DNA from: Rhodococcus sp. BP22
Lineage (GTDB): Bacteria; Actinomycetota; Actinomycetes; Mycobacteriales; Mycobacteriaceae
DNA: 64,000 bases
Direction of reading: 5' to 3'
NCBI RefSeq assembly: GCF_014281965.1
Contig: NZ_JACFTB010000009.1
Span: 118,210 to 182,209, forward strand
The first letter of the stretch is position 1. The number at the start of each line of letters is the position of its first letter. Positions 63,027 through 64,000 of this stretch are shown here, piece by piece. The notes under the pieces are model-generated. The model worked only from the letters and a program-made list of their open reading frames with translations. It was not told the DNA's origin and did no database searches. Both the position numbers and the translations under genes were made by a program.

Positions 63027-63049
63027 TGTCCACCATCGGGGGAACCGCA
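63027..63049. repeat. IS3 terminal inverted repeat (orfA side)
   Basis: TGTCCACCATCGGGGGAACC with GCA after it. It matches the repeat at 63607-63631 but in direct orientation. In an intact element the two should be inverted, so the orfA side is flipped relative to orfB. Confidence 0.7.
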
Positions 63050-63055
63050 TTTCAC

Positions 63056-63602
63056 ATCCTTCCCCGACGACCTGGTCCAGCGCCGTTTCGATCAGGGTGA
63101 ACTCGATGCGGTGTGGACTTCGGACATAACGTATCTGACCTGTGGGGAGGGGGATATGTACCTGTGCGCGATCAAGGACGAGCACTCGAAGAAGGTCCTC
63201 GGATGGGCCGTGGCCGATCACATGCGCACCGAGCTGGTTGTCGAAGCGTTGGAGATGGCGGTCGCCGAACGTGGCGGCGATGTTGCGGGCACAATCATGC
63301 ACTCGGACAGAGGCTCTCAGTACTCAGCTGGAATCATGAAGCAGGCGTGTGAACGATACGGGTTGCGGCGTTCGATGGGTGCAACCGGTATTTGCTGGGA
63401 CAACGTCGGCGCCGAAAGTCTGTGGTCGACGTTCAAGCACGAGTACTACTACCGGCACACCTTCGTTCATGCCACTGAATTGGTTGCTGCAGTTGACAAC
63501 TGGATGAACTTCTACAACACTCGCCGTAGGCACTCCACGATCGGGATGCTCAGCCCCACCACGTACGAACAGTCACTGATCGCGCCCATCATGGCCGCGT
63601 GA
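63056..63602 (+). mobile_element. IS3-family orfB, 5'-truncated integrase core
   Basis: The catalytic core is complete: first aspartate in VWTSDITYLTCGEGDMYL, second in IMHSDRGSQYSAGI, glutamate in DNVGAESLWSTFKHEYYY, ending YNTRRRHSTIGMLSPTTYEQ. The N-terminal HTH_21 portion (about 100 residues) is missing: the similarity starts with FPDDLVQRRFDQGELDA directly after the terminal repeat of the inverted orfA copy. The surviving core is still open and undamaged. Confidence 0.88.
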
Positions 63603-63606
63603 CCAC

Positions 63607-63631
63607 TGTCCACTTTTCGGGGGGAACCTCA
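63607..63631. repeat. IS3 terminal repeat (orfB side)
   Basis: TGTCCACTTTTCGGGGGGAA followed by CCTCA lies 4 bp after the orfB stop codon. It matches the repeat at 63027-63049 except for a small central difference and marks the right end of the element. Confidence 0.75.
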
Positions 63632-63805
63632 TTACGCAAGACCCCAGTACGGACGCCACGGACCTCCGAACGGTTGCCGTTCAATTTCCCTTCCGAGTGG
63701 GTGGCAAAGGTCAGAAGACGGGTGACCGAAATCGAGGAGGTCAGGCGCCTCCGACCCGACGTGCTGCAACGCGTCATCGACAAGTGGTTGGACGAGACAA
63801 AGTAA
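63632..63805 (+). pseudogene. 3' end of an unknown gene cut by the IS3 element
   Basis: After the terminal repeat the frame continues with TPVRTPRTSERLPFNFPSEW and VAKVRRRVTEIEEVRRLRPD, ending VIDKWLDETK. It is coding-like, but the only available start (GTG 63599) lies inside the IS. It is therefore most simply the last 57 codons of a gene interrupted by the element. No family recognised. Confidence 0.5.
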
Positions 63806-63853
63806 GCAGAGACGTTAGGATTGCCGATTCTCGTCGCCCGAAGGCGTGTGTCT

Positions 63854-64000
63854 TCAGTCTCGGGTGAGCTTGCGATGCGATGCGACGCGGTGGGGCTGCG
63901 CGGCATCGGGTGCGAGGCACTCGGCCTCGTAGGGGTCCCGGTAGTAATCGCCGAAAATCCAACGATGTTCGGAATGTCGCCCGGTAGAGGGTAATTCGGC
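63854..64000 (-). CDS. C-terminal end of a protein running off the window
   Basis: The last 48 codons of a minus-strand frame are open to the right edge: RHSEHRWIFGDYYRDPYEAE, then CLAPDAAQPHRVASH and a stop at 63854-63856. The composition is protein-like, and other frames here are Arg/Pro-rich shadows. Too little is visible to name a family. Confidence 0.45.
   Translation of the reverse strand, partial: AELPSTGRHSEHRWIFGDYYRDPYEAECLAPDAAQPHRVASHRKLTRD

Noticed and set aside
1..64000. CRISPR arrays, tRNA, rRNA and replication origin signals
   Set aside because: No regularly spaced repeats, cloverleaf-like sequences, rRNA signatures or DnaA-box clusters were noticed by eye. Absence is not proven without tRNAscan or similar tools.

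Overview
The window looks like the chromosome (or a large replicon) of a high-GC actinobacterium, most likely Rhodococcus or a close Nocardiaceae relative. Reasons: strong G/C bias at third codon positions; many ATGA start/stop overlaps; several GTG/TTG and apparently leaderless starts; families typical of mycolic-acid actinobacteria (F420-type LLM oxidoreductase of the TIGR03617 kind, MpaB/DUF2236 oxygenase, TY-Chap-like protein, DUF2510 and DUF5067 secreted proteins, Ltp lipoprotein); and an absence of phage structural genes, rRNA or recognisable tRNA. No CRISPR array was seen.

Layout. 1-5.0 kb: a DUF2231 membrane protein (cut by the window edge) and a one-module NRPS (C-A-PCP-C), with matching 17-bp dyads at both ends of the NRPS gene. 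5.2-9.5 kb: an ABC-2 exporter (ATPase plus two permeases) and a membrane-anchored Ser/Thr kinase. 9.6-14.7 kb: a compact dissolved-inorganic-carbon operon, dabB-dabA-PII-like, with a readable promoter, an operator-like dyad over the -35 box and a strong terminator, divergent from a winged-helix regulator. 14.7-35.6 kb: mostly ordinary metabolic, envelope and regulatory genes (acyl-CoA ligase, SIMPL and YceI proteins, MpaB oxygenase with its TetR, Ltp lipoprotein, amino-acid permease, deaminase, serine hydrolase/PadR/lipase, amidohydrolase/EamA/TetR, VOC, methyltransferase), containing a fused fossil of fadA and fadB.

35.8-43.6 kb: a higBA toxin-antitoxin pair with tandem operators, a fatty-acid/F420 group (SDR, enoyl-CoA hydratase, LLM oxidoreductase) whose own TetR is decayed, a TY-Chap-like protein with a textbook terminator, and small secreted or DUF2510 proteins, one frameshifted. 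44.6-46.8 kb: a TetR/DHA2 drug efflux pair.

46.8-50.6 kb is a mobile-element graveyard: two IS110 halves in opposite orientation, a decayed phosphatase, a cold-shock fragment, and fragments of a serine resolvase and a tyrosine recombinase abutting each other beside a small XRE gene. 50.7-56.9 kb is a metallophore/iron-type transport island: two half-size ABC exporter-like proteins divergent from a FecCD-type importer (permease, ATPase, lipoprotein), sharing a 78-bp control region with a Fur/Zur-like dyad. 57-64 kb holds proteins of unknown function, a membrane protein with a ribosomal bL12-like tail, a SagB-like nitroreductase, and a second graveyard in which IS3 pieces in opposite orientation adjoin a decayed epoxide hydrolase.

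Intact genes form short, tightly coupled operons, usually with a one-component repressor and a visible dyad. The two graveyards and isolated fossils show repeated insertion, deletion and frameshift decay. All family calls come from reading motifs by eye; no database search was run.
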